Source: Sphingobacterium sp. BN32 (GTDB lineage Bacteria > Bacteroidota > Bacteroidia > Sphingobacteriales > Sphingobacteriaceae). Taken from it: 64,000 nt of DNA. Positions 63,958-64,000 of the stretch are shown piece by piece. The notes below the pieces were generated by a model. It worked only from the letters and a program-made list of their open reading frames with translations. It made no database searches and was not told the DNA's origin. Both the position numbers and the translations under genes were made by a program. The stretch is from assembly GCF_030503615.1 (NCBI RefSeq), contig NZ_CP129963.1:1674001-1738000 (forward strand), written 5' to 3'. Each line of letters opens with the position of its first letter. Position 1 is the stretch's first letter.

Positions 63958-64000
63958 TTACCCTTTATCGATTAAATCTTCCATTTGATAGTAAGCGACA
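63958..64000 (-). CDS. 3' end of an upstream gene in the secretion operon
   Basis: The last 13 codons of an open frame (VAYYQMEDLIDKG then TAA) end one base before the ATG of the C39 exporter. Such tight spacing suggests an operon member. Its identity cannot be judged. A substrate peptide or a maturation enzyme would be expected there. Confidence 0.45.
   Translation of the reverse strand, partial: VAYYQMEDLIDKG

Noticed and set aside
1-64000. tRNA, rRNA, integrase, transposase or prophage genes
   Set aside because: I looked for these in gaps and reading frames and saw none that I can support. Short tRNAs could be missed by eye, but all long gaps are explained by repeats.

Overview
The window comes from a member of the Bacteroidota, most likely a Sphingobacterium-like member of the Sphingobacteriaceae. 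This rests on a SusC-type TonB-linked receptor, several intergenic sites matching the Bacteroidota -7 promoter box (TAnnTTTG), a UbiA-type prenyltransferase suited to menaquinone synthesis, an siroheme sulfite reductase with a HEPN-like tail, and a moderately AT-rich chromosome. There is no phage, integrase, IS transposase, CRISPR array, rRNA or tRNA that I can support. The assignment is by gene content only; no database was searched.

Layout. 1-2429: a SusC-like receptor cut by the left edge. 2885-4474: a CPA1 cation/proton antiporter. 5042-14766: a divergent XRE regulator and a compact six-gene operon encoding a YbjN/CesT-like protein, PspA/IM30, a DUF4177-like small protein, an NfeD/YqiJ-like membrane protein, a flotillin and a 1607-residue AAA+ ATPase. 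I judge this the most interesting system here, probably for membrane stress or repair. 15004-21341: an assimilatory sulfate reduction operon (sulfite reductase-HEPN fusion, siroheme synthesis, APS reductase, ATP sulfurylase), divergent from pstSCAB (21512-24989). 25055-26551: a dicarboxylate/amino-acid symporter. 27400-31702: ferredoxin, LuxC-like acyl-CoA reductase, an orphan small protein with FtsE, then grpE-dnaJ. 32039-36123: kdsA, recQ and kdsD. 36245-47258: DUF1573 protein, aminotransferase, cmk, topA, UbiA prenyltransferase, engB, an ABC-2 exporter and nhaA. 47758-58980: a lipoprotein, a membrane-bound AraC regulator, a TonB receptor with a secreted PTP-like phosphatase, a beta-helix protein, a DUF389 protein, a universal stress protein and an ArsC-like protein. 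59115-64000: a complete type I secretion set (TolC, HlyD-like adaptor, C39-peptidase ABC transporter) whose substrate gene probably lies beyond the right edge.

Six intergenic regions (4475-5041, 26552-27399, 31703-32038, 47259-47757, 48106-48523, 56151-56329) are mosaics of the same non-coding repeats. Family A is a hairpin of about 80 bp. Family B is a palindromic element with GAACCAGG/CCTGGTTC arms around a GGATTGACAGGAT-like core. Family C has long inverted arms built of TAGTTAGTA units ending in GACCTA. Several copies have expanded into 60-bp and 86-bp tandem arrays. They abut transcription terminators and never enter recognised genes, apart from one that contributes a stop codon.

Starts were moved to an internal ATG where the longest reading frame began with an unlikely codon or overlapped a promoter box.
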